From Lentisphaeria bacterium (GTDB lineage Bacteria; Verrucomicrobiota; Lentisphaeria; Victivallales; UBA1829), in the NCBI GenBank assembly GCA_017541665.1, contig JAFXYP010000041.1, forward strand, positions 1-41,289: a stretch of 41,289 nucleotides of DNA. The letters run 5' to 3'. The notes beneath the pieces were generated by a model. It was given only the letters and a program-made list of their open reading frames with translations, was not told the origin of the DNA and did no database searches. The translations under genes were made by a program, and so were the position numbers. Of the stretch, positions 1 to 7,621 are shown in pieces (position 1 is the first letter of the stretch; every line of letters starts with the position of its first letter).

Positions 1-61
1 CTCTCGTCTGTACTTCGCAGGAAATACGAGATGATACAGAAGCAACGTTTTGTTATGATGT

Positions 62-90
62 TTGTAGACATGTTCGCTCATGCCTATAAT
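62..90 (+). promoter_or_regulatory. Predicted sigma-70 promoter of the DUF1847 gene
   Basis: A -35-like TTGTAG (62-67) lies 17 bp before a perfect TATAAT (85-90), about 90 bp upstream of the start codon at 182. Seen in sequence; activity is inferred. Confidence 0.5.
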
Positions 91-117
91 ATAGCACACA
101 TTGAATCTTTTTTAAAG

Positions 118-133
118 CCGACCCAAGGGTCGG
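118..133. promoter_or_regulatory. Perfect GC-rich dyad in the leader of the DUF1847 gene
   Basis: CCGACCC and GGGTCGG flank a 2-nt centre between the predicted promoter and the start codon. No T-run follows on either strand, so it is not a classical terminator. It could be an operator or a leader hairpin; no regulator is identified. Confidence 0.35.
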
Positions 134-181
134 GGTATTAAACCCAACCGAATAAACCTTTTCACATAGGAGATCACGACC

Positions 182-961
182 ATGCCCAAGAAACAACCCT
201 GCAACCTCAGCTGTTCCGAATGCTCCGTCCGGAATTGCTACCGCAAAGAGAAACAGTATCCCTCGTTCTGCCTCACGGAACAGTACAAAGGGGCCGTCGA
301 ACAGACCAAAAAGCTCTACAGCTCCAATTCGCTGGACGGCCGCATCGCACGCGCCGCCGCCGAAATCGAGGGCGAATACTACGGCCGCCTGACCCGTCTT
401 GAGGAGACGATCCGGTTCGCCAAGAAGCTCGGCGTGAAGAAGCTCGGCATCGCCAGCTGCATCGGCCTGCTCGACGAAGCCTCGCTCTACGCGCAGATCG
501 TCCGCACCGCCGGGATCGAGACGAAAACCGTGATCTGCAAAGTCGGCGGCGTCGACAAATGCGACATCGGACTGCCCGACGGATTGAAGGTCTGCCCCGG
601 CTGCAACGAATCCTGCTGCAATCCGGCGCTCCAGGCGAAAATCCTCAACGAATGGGGGGCCGAGCTGAACGTGCTGGTCGGTTTGTGCGTCGGGCACGAC
701 GCGATCTTCACCCGTCACAGCAAAGCCCCGGTCACTACGTTCATCGTGAAGGACCGCGTGCTCGGCCACAACCCCGCCGCCGCGCTCTATACCGCCAAGT
801 TCTACTACAAACGCGTCCTGAACGAAAAGACATTCCCGGAACCGCGCAGGGAAGCCGTCGAGGCGGAACTCGCAGCAGCAAAGGCTGTGAACAAGACGGC
901 TTCGAAAAAGACGACGACCGCGAAAAAAGCAAAATCAGGGAAGAAAGCATCCCGTTCATGA
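182..961 (+). CDS. DUF1847 family Cys-rich predicted metal-binding protein with Lys/Ala-rich tail
   Basis: A 259-aa cytoplasmic protein. The N-terminus carries five clustered cysteines (C7, C11, C14, C19, C30). The middle has the DUF1847 blocks FAKKLGVKKLGIASCIGL, VICKVGG, CNESCCNPA, LNVLVGLCVGHDAIF and VKDRVLGHNPAAALY. Family members are annotated as predicted metal-binding proteins of unknown reaction; the conserved Cys and His suggest bound iron or zinc (inference). The start ATG follows a GGAGATCACGACC leader with a Shine-Dalgarno-like GGAG. From about residue 230 the chain becomes a Lys/Ala/Thr-rich basic tail ending KKASRS, which is not part of the family core and resembles histone H1-like tails. 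The next gene, a DUF1805 protein, has its own predicted promoter. The family call is firm; the function is unknown. Confidence 0.85.
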   Translation: MPKKQPCNLSCSECSVRNCYRKEKQYPSFCLTEQYKGAVEQTKKLYSSNSLDGRIARAAAEIEGEYYGRLTRLEETIRFAKKLGVKKLGIASCIGLLDEASLYAQIVRTAGIETKTVICKVGGVDKCDIGLPDGLKVCPGCNESCCNPALQAKILNEWGAELNVLVGLCVGHDAIFTRHSKAPVTTFIVKDRVLGHNPAAALYTAKFYYKRVLNEKTFPEPRREAVEAELAAAKAVNKTASKKTTTAKKAKSGKKASRS

Positions 962-973
962 TTTGAAATCCCG

Positions 974-1001
974 TTGAAATTTGATCTTTTCGGGATATAT
1001 T
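974..1001 (+). promoter_or_regulatory. Predicted promoter of the DUF1805 gene
   Basis: TTGAAA (974-979), 16 bp, TATATT (996-1001), 30 bp upstream of the ATG at 1032. A purine-rich AGGAAAGG stands before the start. Confidence 0.55.
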
Positions 1002-1031
1002 AAGTGCAGACAAACAGGAAAGGATTCGAAT

Positions 1032-1313
1032 ATGGACACGGTACAGATCGACGGCAACAGCCTTGAAGCGGTCACGTTCGCCACGCAGCACACGAAGATC
1101 CTCGTGATCCGCGCCGCGCACGGATTGCTCGGATGCGGATACATTTCGGTCGACACCGCCGCGAAAGTCGGCGACGCGCTCGCCGTCGTCTCCGGCGTTT
1201 CGAATTACGACGACATGCTTCAGGCAGCCGTGAAGGCGGTCTCTCCCGCCGCGGAGGCGCTCGGCGTCCGTCCCGGCATGACCGGCCGCGAGGCGCTGGC
1301 GAAAATGCTGTAA
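1032..1313 (+). CDS. DUF1805 (YunC-like) small protein
   Basis: A 93-aa protein that matches the DUF1805 fold over its whole length: ILVIRAAHGLLGCGYISVDTA near residues 21-41, then GVSNYDDML and the C-terminal block LGVRPGMTGREALAKML. The family is small, has a YunC structure and has no established enzymatic role. I chose the ATG at 1032 over an in-frame codon at 981 because AGGAAAGG lies just upstream and because the predicted promoter (974-1001) would overlap the longer form. It lies alone between the DUF1847 gene and xylB; no functional link is evident. Confidence 0.85.
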   Translation: MDTVQIDGNSLEAVTFATQHTKILVIRAAHGLLGCGYISVDTAAKVGDALAVVSGVSNYDDMLQAAVKAVSPAAEALGVRPGMTGREALAKML

Positions 1314-1469
1314 ACAGATCATCGTGTGAACCCGTTCCGCTTTCACGGCGGAGATTTCGAACGGAAAATCGCACCCGCCCTGCAAACGCACAGGGGCCGG
1401 GCCGGTTTCCCGTTTTTCATTTTCTACCCGCCCCGCTTAAGAAAAAGCGGAAAAAAGCACGGTGTTCTC

Positions 1470-1498
1470 TTGAAAAAAACGCCTTTCAAGGCTATTGT
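1470..1498 (+). promoter_or_regulatory. Predicted xylB promoter with a palindrome in its spacer
   Basis: TTGAAA (1470-1475), 17 bp, TATTGT (1493-1498). The spacer contains GCCTTTCAAGGC (1481-1492), a 5-bp inverted repeat around a 2-nt centre, placed where a repressor could block RNA polymerase. The promoter is moderately supported; the operator is speculative. Confidence 0.45.
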
Positions 1499-1552
1499 TA
1501 TGTAGGATATTCTCATCTCACCAACCAACAATCAGCAGAACAGGATGCAACA

Positions 1553-3082
1553 ATGAGCTACTATCTGGGTCTTGACTCCAGCACGCAGGGCCTCAAAGCA
1601 GAGGTCATCGACACCGTCGCCGGCAAAGTCGTCGGCTCCTTCGCGGTCAATTTCAAGAACGATCTGCCGGAATACAACTCTCCGAGCGGATACCTCCCCA
1701 ATGACGACGAAAGCGTCCGCTGCGCCGATCCGCGCATGTGGGTCGCCGCCATGGACATGCTCTTCGACCGCATGCAGAAGGCCGGGTTCCCGATGGCGGA
1801 GATCGCCGGCATCTCCGGGTCCGGCCAGCAGCACGGCTCGGTCTACCTGAGCGCTCCGATCACCGACTGGGATCCCGCGAAGACCCTCGCCGACCAGCTC
1901 GCACCGATCCTCTCCCGCGCGGTCGCCCCGATTTGGATGGACAAGTCCACCGAGGCGGAATGCGCCTGGCTGACCGAAAAGTTCGGCAACCGGATGCGCC
2001 GCGACACCGGCAGCCCGGCGATCGTTCGCTTCACCGGGCCGCAGATCCGCAAGTTCGCCGTGAACGAACCGGAAGCCTGGGCAAAGACGAAGACCGTGCA
2101 CCTCGTGAGCTCCTTCCTCTGCTCCGTGCTGTGCGGACGGGACTGCCCGATCGACTTCGGCGACGGCGCGGGCATGAACCTGCTGAACCTCCACACGCTC
2201 GCGTGGGATCCCGAGATCACGGCGGCCACCGCCCCCGACCTCATGAGCAAGCTCCCGCCCGTGAAATCCTCGCAGACCGTCGCGGGCAATCTCTCCGCCT
2301 ACTTCACGAAATACGGCATGAAGGCCGGCATCCCGGTCGTGGTCTGGTCCGGCGACAATCCGTGCAGCCTGATCGGCGTCGGCGGCGGCTCCTTCGGCAC
2401 CGCGGTCATCAGCCTCGGCACCAGCGACACGTTCTTCGCCACCATGCAGGACTTCGTGACCGACCCCGACGGATGCGGCCACGTGTTCGGCAACCCCGCC
2501 GGCGGCTTCATGAGTCTTATCTGCTTCACCAACGGATCCTTCGCACGCGAACACCTCCGCGACGAACTCGCCGTCGACTGGCATTTCTTCGACGTCACTG
2601 CATGCGCCGAGACGAAACCCGGCAACGGCGGCCGCCTGATGCTCCCCTACTACGAGGCGGAAAATACCCCCGCGGTCCCCGCCGGCGTCGTCCGCAATTT
2701 CGACCCCGCCACAGCGTCCAAGGCCGAGCAGATCCGCTGCCTCCTGGAGTCCCAGGCTCTCACCATGCGCCGCCACTCCGCATGGCAGGGCGACGGCACT
2801 TTCAAGCGCATCCGCGTAACCGGCGGCGCGTCCAAGAGCGCCACCTTCCGCCAGATCCTCGCCGACGTCTTCCAGGCGAAGATCGAGACCGTCTCCATCG
2901 CGAACTCCGCTTCCCTCGGCGCGGCAATCCGTGCCGCCAACGGGATCGACGGCACGCCGTTCGAGGACCTCTACGCGATGTTCTGCTCCGCCGCCTCCGT
3001 CATCGAGCCGAACGCCTCCCTGCGCGGGCTCTACAACGACATGCTGGCGGACTACGCCGCGCTGGAATCCAAACGCGGCTGA
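1553..3082 (+). CDS. xylB: Xylulokinase (FGGY family carbohydrate kinase)
   Basis: Predicted to phosphorylate D-xylulose to xylulose 5-phosphate with ATP in the cytoplasm, feeding the pentose phosphate pathway. The 509-aa chain has the FGGY layout: N-terminal phosphate-binding motif GLDSSTQGLKAEVID, substrate-region motif ISGSGQQHGSVYL typical of xylulokinases, the ATP-domain block VISLGTSDTFFA, and the C-terminal GGASKSATFRQILADVF and SASLGAAIRAANG. The GSGQQHG version and the long middle region resemble the eukaryotic XYLB-like branch. The reading frame is open further upstream, but the ATG at 1553 is where homology starts, and the promoter lies at 1470-1498. A strong shared terminator follows. 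A GH51 arabinofuranosidase 32 kb downstream fits a pentose-using lifestyle. Another FGGY sugar specificity (for example ribulose) is possible but less likely. Confidence 0.88.
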   Translation: MSYYLGLDSSTQGLKAEVIDTVAGKVVGSFAVNFKNDLPEYNSPSGYLPNDDESVRCADPRMWVAAMDMLFDRMQKAGFPMAEIAGISGSGQQHGSVYLSAPITDWDPAKTLADQLAPILSRAVAPIWMDKSTEAECAWLTEKFGNRMRRDTGSPAIVRFTGPQIRKFAVNEPEAWAKTKTVHLVSSFLCSVLCGRDCPIDFGDGAGMNLLNLHTLAWDPEITAATAPDLMSKLPPVKSSQTVAGNLSAYFTKYGMKAGIPVVVWSGDNPCSLIGVGGGSFGTAVISLGTSDTFFATMQDFVTDPDGCGHVFGNPAGGFMSLICFTNGSFAREHLRDELAVDWHFFDVTACAETKPGNGGRLMLPYYEAENTPAVPAGVVRNFDPATASKAEQIRCLLESQALTMRRHSAWQGDGTFKRIRVTGGASKSATFRQILADVFQAKIETVSIANSASLGAAIRAANGIDGTPFEDLYAMFCSAASVIEPNASLRGLYNDMLADYAALESKRG

Positions 3083-3113
3083 TCTTTTCAGCAAACAACC
3101 TGCAAAAAGAATC

Positions 3114-3150
3114 ACACCGTCTTTTCACTTCGGAAAGGCGGTGTTTTTTT
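3114..3150. terminator. Bidirectional Rho-independent terminator between xylB and the SNF2 gene
   Basis: Stem ACACCG(T)CTTT / AAAG(G)CGGTGT followed by seven T residues on +. On - the same stem is followed by a weaker T-rich stretch. It lies exactly between the two converging genes. Confidence 0.85.
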
Positions 3151-3173
3151 GCTTTCGGGGAAAGAGTGCCGGG

Positions 3174-6100
3174 TCAGCAGTCGAGCAGGAACTTTACATC
3201 GTCCATGCTCAGAGAGGACAGCGCCTCCGTCGACTCCTCCACGAGGTCGTTGAACAGGGCGCGCTTGCGTTCGTGCAGCGCCAGGATGCGTTCCTCGATG
3301 GAGTCCCGGACGACCAGGCGGATGATGTTCACGCTGCGCGTCTGCCCGATGCGGTGGGTGCGGTCGGCCGCCTGATCCTCGACGGCGGGGTTCCACCACG
3401 GGTCGAAGATGATGACGGTGTCGGCGGACGTGAGGTTGATGCCGACGCCGCCGGCCTTCAGGCTGAGCAGAAAAACTCGCACATCGGGATTGGAATTGAA
3501 CCGGTCGATGCGCTCCGCACGGTCGTGCGTGGATCCGTCGAGGTATTCGAAGTCGATCTGCTGTTCGGCCAGGCTGTCGCGGATGATCGACAGCATGGAT
3601 GTAAACTGACTGAAAATAAGGACTTTGTGCCCGGAATCGAGCGTTTCCAGCAGAAGTTCGTTCAGCAGTTCGAGCTTGGCGGAGGAGATCCCCGCCCCCT
3701 CCCCGTCCGGGAGGAGTTCCGGCGCGCAGCAGACCTGCCGCATCCGCATAATGGACGCGAGCAGGTGGATGTGCGTGATGGACCGGTTCCCGGATTCGAG
3801 TTCGCTGAACTGCCGGAACTGTTCGTTCGCGCGTTTTTCGAGCGTCTGGTACAGTTTCCGCTGGGGCGACTCCATGTCGCAGTAGAGGAGCTGCTCCTGT
3901 TTGGGCGGGAGCTCGAGGCACACGTCGGATTTGCGGCGGCGGAGCATGAACGGGGAAATACGGCGCACGAGCTCGTGTTTCAGTTCGGCGCTGGCGGCGA
4001 TCTCCGAATACTTCTCGCGGAACGAATTGAGCGAGCCGAGGAGGCCGGGATGGAGGAAGTCGAACATGCTCCAGAGGTCCTCGGCGGAATTCTCCAGCGG
4101 CGTGCCGGTGAGGATGACCCGATTGTTGGACGGGATAGATTTGCAGGTGCGGGCGTTGAGGCTGAGCGGGTTCTTGATATGCTGCGCCTCGTCCAGGATC
4201 AGAGTGGACCATCGGATGCCGCCGATGAGCTTGATGTCGCGCCGCACAAGCGCATAGGAAGTGATGACGATCTCGCGCGTGGCGGCTTTCTCCCAGAGCG
4301 TGCCGCGGTTCGGGCCGTTCACGATGAGCGTGCGGAACCCGGGGAGGAAGCGTTTGATCTCCGCGGCCCAGTTCCCGACCAGAGTTGTGGGACAGACGAC
4401 GAGCGCGGGGAGGCGTTTCTGCGGTGCGACGGCGAGGAAGGCGAGCAGCTGGACGGTCTTGCCGAGGCCCATCTCGTCCGCGAGGATGAGGTTGCAGCCG
4501 CGGTCGGACATGCCATCGAGCCATGCCACGCCCGTCTTCTGGTATTCGCGGAGTTTGCCGTGGAAGACGGCGGGATCGAGCTCGGGACGCGCCGCCGAAT
4601 CCAGAACGCTGTCGTAGTCCAGCTTCAGGCGGAGGAAATCGACCGGGACCGCGCCGGGCAGTTCCGATGCGGCGTCCGCCCAGTAGTATGCCGCCTGGCG
4701 CGGGATCCGTATGATCTCGGCGTCGGGATCGTCGTCGGCGCCGGGCATGTACGTGACGACCGGCTGAAGCGAGGCGGCGAGACGCCGCAGGGCATCGGGA
4801 ATCCGCACGAAATTCCTGCTGAGGACTGCGGGCGGCAGATAGTTTTCGCCCCTCGCAGCAGCCGCGGTCAGGTCGTTCCAGCGGACGGCCGCGCCGCCGG
4901 CGGAGAGATGGATGCCGAGTTCGAACCAGTCCGGGCCGGAACCGCGGAGCGTGGTCCTGAGGGTCAGGCGGGAGTTTTCGCCGGCAAGCGAGGCAAGTCC
5001 GGCATTGAGGAGGAATTCGCGCCCCTCGCGTTCCCAGCGCGGGATCACTTCCTCGATGAACATGCCGACGGCCTCCCGGTCGTTCAGCCGGTACACGACC
5101 GACGGCCCGGACACGGTGCGTTTCGTGCGGTGCGAGAACCCGAAATGGATCAGCTCCTCGTGGCGGAGTTCCTCCTCCTGCGTGTTGCGGAGCCAGAACA
5201 TGGCGGCCCCGGCGGAACCGAACCGTGTGGCGTCGGTGGAGCAGAGCTGGCTGCCGTAGTTGAACATCATGGTCAGTTCGAGCGTGCCGTCGTCGAGGAA
5301 GCGTCCGTCGTAGACCGTGCGGAATTTGCGTTCACGCACCTTCACGCCCGTGGACGGAAGGATGCGGATCGGCAGGTCCTTCGTCGAAAGCAGAATCCGC
5401 GCGGCTTCATCGTCGCACGGCTGGATCGTCGTGCGGAGGAAATTCCGGATCCACGCCACATCGTTGCGGGCGGGCAGCCACCAGTATTCCCCGAGCATGC
5501 CGACCCAGCATCCGCTCCGGCCTGCGATGACCTTCACGTCCTTCAGCGGCAGGGGCGCGCCCTTGACCAGGACGGCGGAGCGCAGGAGGAAGCCGGTGCG
5601 GAGTTTTTCGAGGAGGAAGACGGGCACGGCGGGTTCCGGGTGGACAATGATCCTCTGCCCCTTGTACACGAAATGCGTGAACCCGGGCAGGCTGTGGAAG
5701 AATTCGGTGCACTGTTCCGCCGTGAGCGACAGCGTCTGGTGCTCCAGCTGTTCGGCGTTGATGGCGAGGAACCGGATGATCTGGCGGTCCTGCGGCGAGA
5801 AGTATTCGAGGCGAAGCGACGTGGTCGTCTTGTCGAAATGGAGCTGCCGAAGGTTGGTCTGGTTGCCGGCGTAGATGCGGGACCCGTTGACCAGGTTGAC
5901 ATGGAGATGCACATTCTCCCATTTGCTCGGAGCATGCGGATACTCCTCCATGGATTCGAGTTCGACATGAGCAGGATGCTCCCCCAGAAGCTCGGTCAGG
6001 AGCTCGGGGATCCCGACGAAACGCAGCCCGGCGAATTGCACCGGCAGGTCCGGCAGCTGCGGTTCCTCATGCTTCTTGATCGTATATTTGGCGTGGTAGA

Positions 6101-6359
6101 GCGCGGCAGCCATCGAATGCGGGCAGAATCCTGGGAATTTGCCGCGGCACGTGCAGGTGCCGGAAAACGGGCCGTTCGGGAAGCCGCGGATCTCGGCATG
6201 TGCGACGAGCACGCCGGCATCGCGGCAGACGGCGCGGAGCACCCCGCGTTCGATCTCGTGGCAGCACAGCAGACCGCCGCTGTGCAGGATCTGCTTGGCT
6301 TTCTTGAAGACTTCCTTGGAGCTTGCCGCGATCAATTTCGCTTCGAAACTTTCGCCCAT
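3174..6359 (-). CDS. SWIM zinc-finger SNF2/RapA-type helicase
   Basis: A 1061-aa ATP-dependent DNA translocase of the Swi2/Snf2 superfamily II. A SWIM zinc finger (CTCRGKFPGFCPH, near residues 70-85) is followed by a long, poorly conserved middle that includes the SNF2-associated region. The ATPase core begins with Walker A DEMGLGKT (K634), followed by DEAQH (Walker B, about residue 723), ILTGTPLENS (motif III), FSQFTSML, and the C-terminal helicase motifs SLKAGGVGINL and DRTHRIGQ. All motifs appear intact. Bacterial members are thought to remodel DNA-protein or transcription complexes; the exact role is not established. The ATG at 6359 follows AGGAAAGA. The gene stands alone with its own predicted promoter and converges on xylB. 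Confidence 0.92.
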   Translation of the reverse strand: MGESFEAKLIAASSKEVFKKAKQILHSGGLLCCHEIERGVLRAVCRDAGVLVAHAEIRGFPNGPFSGTCTCRGKFPGFCPHSMAAALYHAKYTIKKHEEPQLPDLPVQFAGLRFVGIPELLTELLGEHPAHVELESMEEYPHAPSKWENVHLHVNLVNGSRIYAGNQTNLRQLHFDKTTTSLRLEYFSPQDRQIIRFLAINAEQLEHQTLSLTAEQCTEFFHSLPGFTHFVYKGQRIIVHPEPAVPVFLLEKLRTGFLLRSAVLVKGAPLPLKDVKVIAGRSGCWVGMLGEYWWLPARNDVAWIRNFLRTTIQPCDDEAARILLSTKDLPIRILPSTGVKVRERKFRTVYDGRFLDDGTLELTMMFNYGSQLCSTDATRFGSAGAAMFWLRNTQEEELRHEELIHFGFSHRTKRTVSGPSVVYRLNDREAVGMFIEEVIPRWEREGREFLLNAGLASLAGENSRLTLRTTLRGSGPDWFELGIHLSAGGAAVRWNDLTAAAARGENYLPPAVLSRNFVRIPDALRRLAASLQPVVTYMPGADDDPDAEIIRIPRQAAYYWADAASELPGAVPVDFLRLKLDYDSVLDSAARPELDPAVFHGKLREYQKTGVAWLDGMSDRGCNLILADEMGLGKTVQLLAFLAVAPQKRLPALVVCPTTLVGNWAAEIKRFLPGFRTLIVNGPNRGTLWEKAATREIVITSYALVRRDIKLIGGIRWSTLILDEAQHIKNPLSLNARTCKSIPSNNRVILTGTPLENSAEDLWSMFDFLHPGLLGSLNSFREKYSEIAASAELKHELVRRISPFMLRRRKSDVCLELPPKQEQLLYCDMESPQRKLYQTLEKRANEQFRQFSELESGNRSITHIHLLASIMRMRQVCCAPELLPDGEGAGISSAKLELLNELLLETLDSGHKVLIFSQFTSMLSIIRDSLAEQQIDFEYLDGSTHDRAERIDRFNSNPDVRVFLLSLKAGGVGINLTSADTVIIFDPWWNPAVEDQAADRTHRIGQTRSVNIIRLVVRDSIEERILALHERKRALFNDLVEESTEALSSLSMDDVKFLLDC

Positions 6360-6398
6360 CTGACTCTTTCCTGATTTATTTTATGAAAAAGAACAAAT

Positions 6399-6427
6399 AA
6401 TATATCCTCTGGCGAGGAAAAAAGCAA
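6399..6427 (-). promoter_or_regulatory. Predicted promoter of the SNF2 helicase gene
   Basis: Read on -, TTGCTT (6427-6422), 17 bp, TATATT (6404-6399), 40 bp upstream of the start codon at 6359, in an AT-rich stretch. Confidence 0.45.
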
Positions 6428-6550
6428 TCAAAAAACGTCTCTTTTCCCGAAAAAACACCGGACGGAAAGCCGGAACGCTCTCCCGGGACCTGCAGGATCG
6501 CCGACTCTCAGCGCCGCAACACAGCAGCACGGGGCATCCTTCGTTCCCGC

Positions 6551-6569
6551 CCCGAAAAGGGGTTTTTTC
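6551..6569 (+). terminator. Short hairpin plus T-run upstream of tRNA-Cys
   Basis: CCCC-GAAAA-GGGG followed by six T. It has terminator form, but no + strand gene lies upstream. It may insulate the tRNA from transcription entering from the left. The rest of the gap between 6360 and 6590 shows no gene. Confidence 0.3.
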
Positions 6570-6591
6570 CGTAAAAAATCGATTCCGTGCT

Positions 6592-6618
6592 TGATTTTCC
6601 CGAAAGATGGGGTATAGT
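6592..6618 (+). promoter_or_regulatory. Predicted tRNA-Cys promoter
   Basis: TTGATT (6592-6597), 15 bp, TATAGT (6613-6618), 20 bp upstream of the tRNA 5' end. The -10 sits in a GGTATAGT context shared with the rex, rnpB and ybaK promoters. Confidence 0.5.
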
Positions 6619-6638
6619 AATTTCATCACAAAAATCAT

Positions 6639-6714
6639 GGCGTGATGGTCGAGCGGCTAAGGCAACGGTTTGCAAAACCGGTTCTGGTGGGTTCAACTCC
6701 CACTCACGCCTCCA
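6639..6714 (+). tRNA. tRNA-Cys (GCA anticodon)
   Basis: A 76-nt cloverleaf with encoded CCA. The acceptor stem GGCGTGA pairs with TCACGCC, discriminator U. Anticodon loop TTGCAAA gives GCA. T arm GTGGG-TTCAACT-CCCAC is perfect. One A-G opposition at the base of the anticodon stem is the only irregularity. Confidence 0.95.
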
Positions 6715-6732
6715 ATTCGCCCCCTCCTTGAG

Positions 6733-6775
6733 GCGGCAGGGCTTCCCCCTCATTATCCCTGCCGTCTCTTTTTTT
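6733..6775 (+). terminator. Terminator after tRNA-Cys
   Basis: GCGGCAGGG pairs with CCCTGCCGT around a loop, followed by TCTCTTTTTTT. It separates the tRNA from rex. Confidence 0.8.
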
Positions 6776-6829
6776 GTCTTCGCAGACGGGCGAAAGAATG
6801 CGTTTTCGCGGAAAAACGACGGAGGCATC

Positions 6830-6857
6830 TTGAATTCGGGCGAAAACGTGGTATAGT
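6830..6857 (+). promoter_or_regulatory. Predicted rex promoter
   Basis: TTGAAT (6830-6835), 16 bp, TATAGT (6852-6857) in a GGTATAGT context, 32 bp upstream of the start codon. I see no canonical Rex operator (TTGTGAA-N4-TTCACAA), so autoregulation is not evident. Confidence 0.55.
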
Positions 6858-6889
6858 TATGCGTAAAAAAAACACGAACGGAGCCAGAT

Positions 6890-7543
6890 ATGGGCAAACA
6901 CAAAGTCCTGAACACACCCGCCATCCGGCGCATCCCGACCTATTTGCATAAGCTCATGCTCATGCACGCGGCCGGGGAGGAGTTCGTGTCGACGTCCAAG
7001 CTGGCGGACTACATGGGGCTGGACCCGATCATCGTCCGGAAGGACTTCGAGCTGACCGGCATCCAGGGGACGCCCGGCGTCGGGTTCAAGACGGCGGAAC
7101 TGATCGCCTCGCTCCGGCGGTTCCTCGGCTGGGACGAACGCACCACGGCGTGCCTCGTCGGCGCCGGCTCGCTCGGCAGCGCCCTGCTCGGCTACGAGGA
7201 ATTCGCGGAATACGGCCTGCGGTTCACGTTCGTATTCGACGCCGACTCCCGCAAGCATGGGATGCTGATCCATGCGCACGAGGTGCTGGACGTGCGGAAG
7301 ATGCGGGAATACCTGGCGCCCGCGCCGCCGGACATCGGCATCATCTGCGTGCCGTCGTCCACTGCCCAGATGGTCGCCGACGATCTCGTGCAGTGCGGCG
7401 TGAAGGCGATCTGGAATTTCGCGAACGTCTGCCTGCGGGTCCCCCACGACGTGATCGTGCAGAGGGAAGTCATCGCCGGCGGGTTCGCCCTGCTCTCCAT
7501 GAAACGCCGCAGCCACGGCGCGGAGACCGGCCAGGATGACTGA
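6890..7543 (+). CDS. rex: Redox-sensing transcriptional repressor Rex
   Basis: A 217-aa cytoplasmic DNA-binding homodimer. It senses the NADH/NAD+ ratio and represses fermentative and respiratory genes when NADH is low. The N-terminal winged-helix domain shows PAIRRIPTYLHKLM and VRKDFELTG; family members usually have RKDL and a following glycine, so this one is mildly divergent. The Rossmann domain starts near residue 85 with the NAD-binding motif CLVGAGSLGSALL, followed by VFDADSRKHG, IGIICVPSSTAQMVAD and the C-terminal swap helix region. The start follows a GGAG Shine-Dalgarno. The gene has its own promoter and appears monocistronic, with converging genes downstream. The family call is secure; its regulon cannot be read from this window. 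Confidence 0.93.
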   Translation: MGKHKVLNTPAIRRIPTYLHKLMLMHAAGEEFVSTSKLADYMGLDPIIVRKDFELTGIQGTPGVGFKTAELIASLRRFLGWDERTTACLVGAGSLGSALLGYEEFAEYGLRFTFVFDADSRKHGMLIHAHEVLDVRKMREYLAPAPPDIGIICVPSSTAQMVADDLVQCGVKAIWNFANVCLRVPHDVIVQREVIAGGFALLSMKRRSHGAETGQDD

Positions 7544-7621
7544 CCGCCGGCTCCTTCTTCCTTAGGTTTTCCTCAAATCAAGTCCGGCAGCACCCTTTTT
7601 GCGGCAGCTGTTTTTTTCCGG

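Noticed and set aside
1434..1457. CCGCTT/AAGCGG hairpin as a terminator for the DUF1805 gene
   Set aside because: It is followed by A residues on + and by mixed sequence on -, not a T-run.
1133..1552. Long upstream extension of the xylB frame
   Set aside because: The extra 140 codons overlap the DUF1805 gene and encode Arg-rich sequence typical of a shifted GC-rich frame; the homology begins at 1553.
2931..6374. 1147-codon + strand frame opposite the SNF2 gene
   Set aside because: It is antisense to a gene with complete helicase motifs and reads as a compositional shadow rich in Gly/Glu/Arg.
6805..6890. Rex operator controlling rex
   Set aside because: No TTGTGAA-N4-TTCACAA-like palindrome occurs near the promoter.
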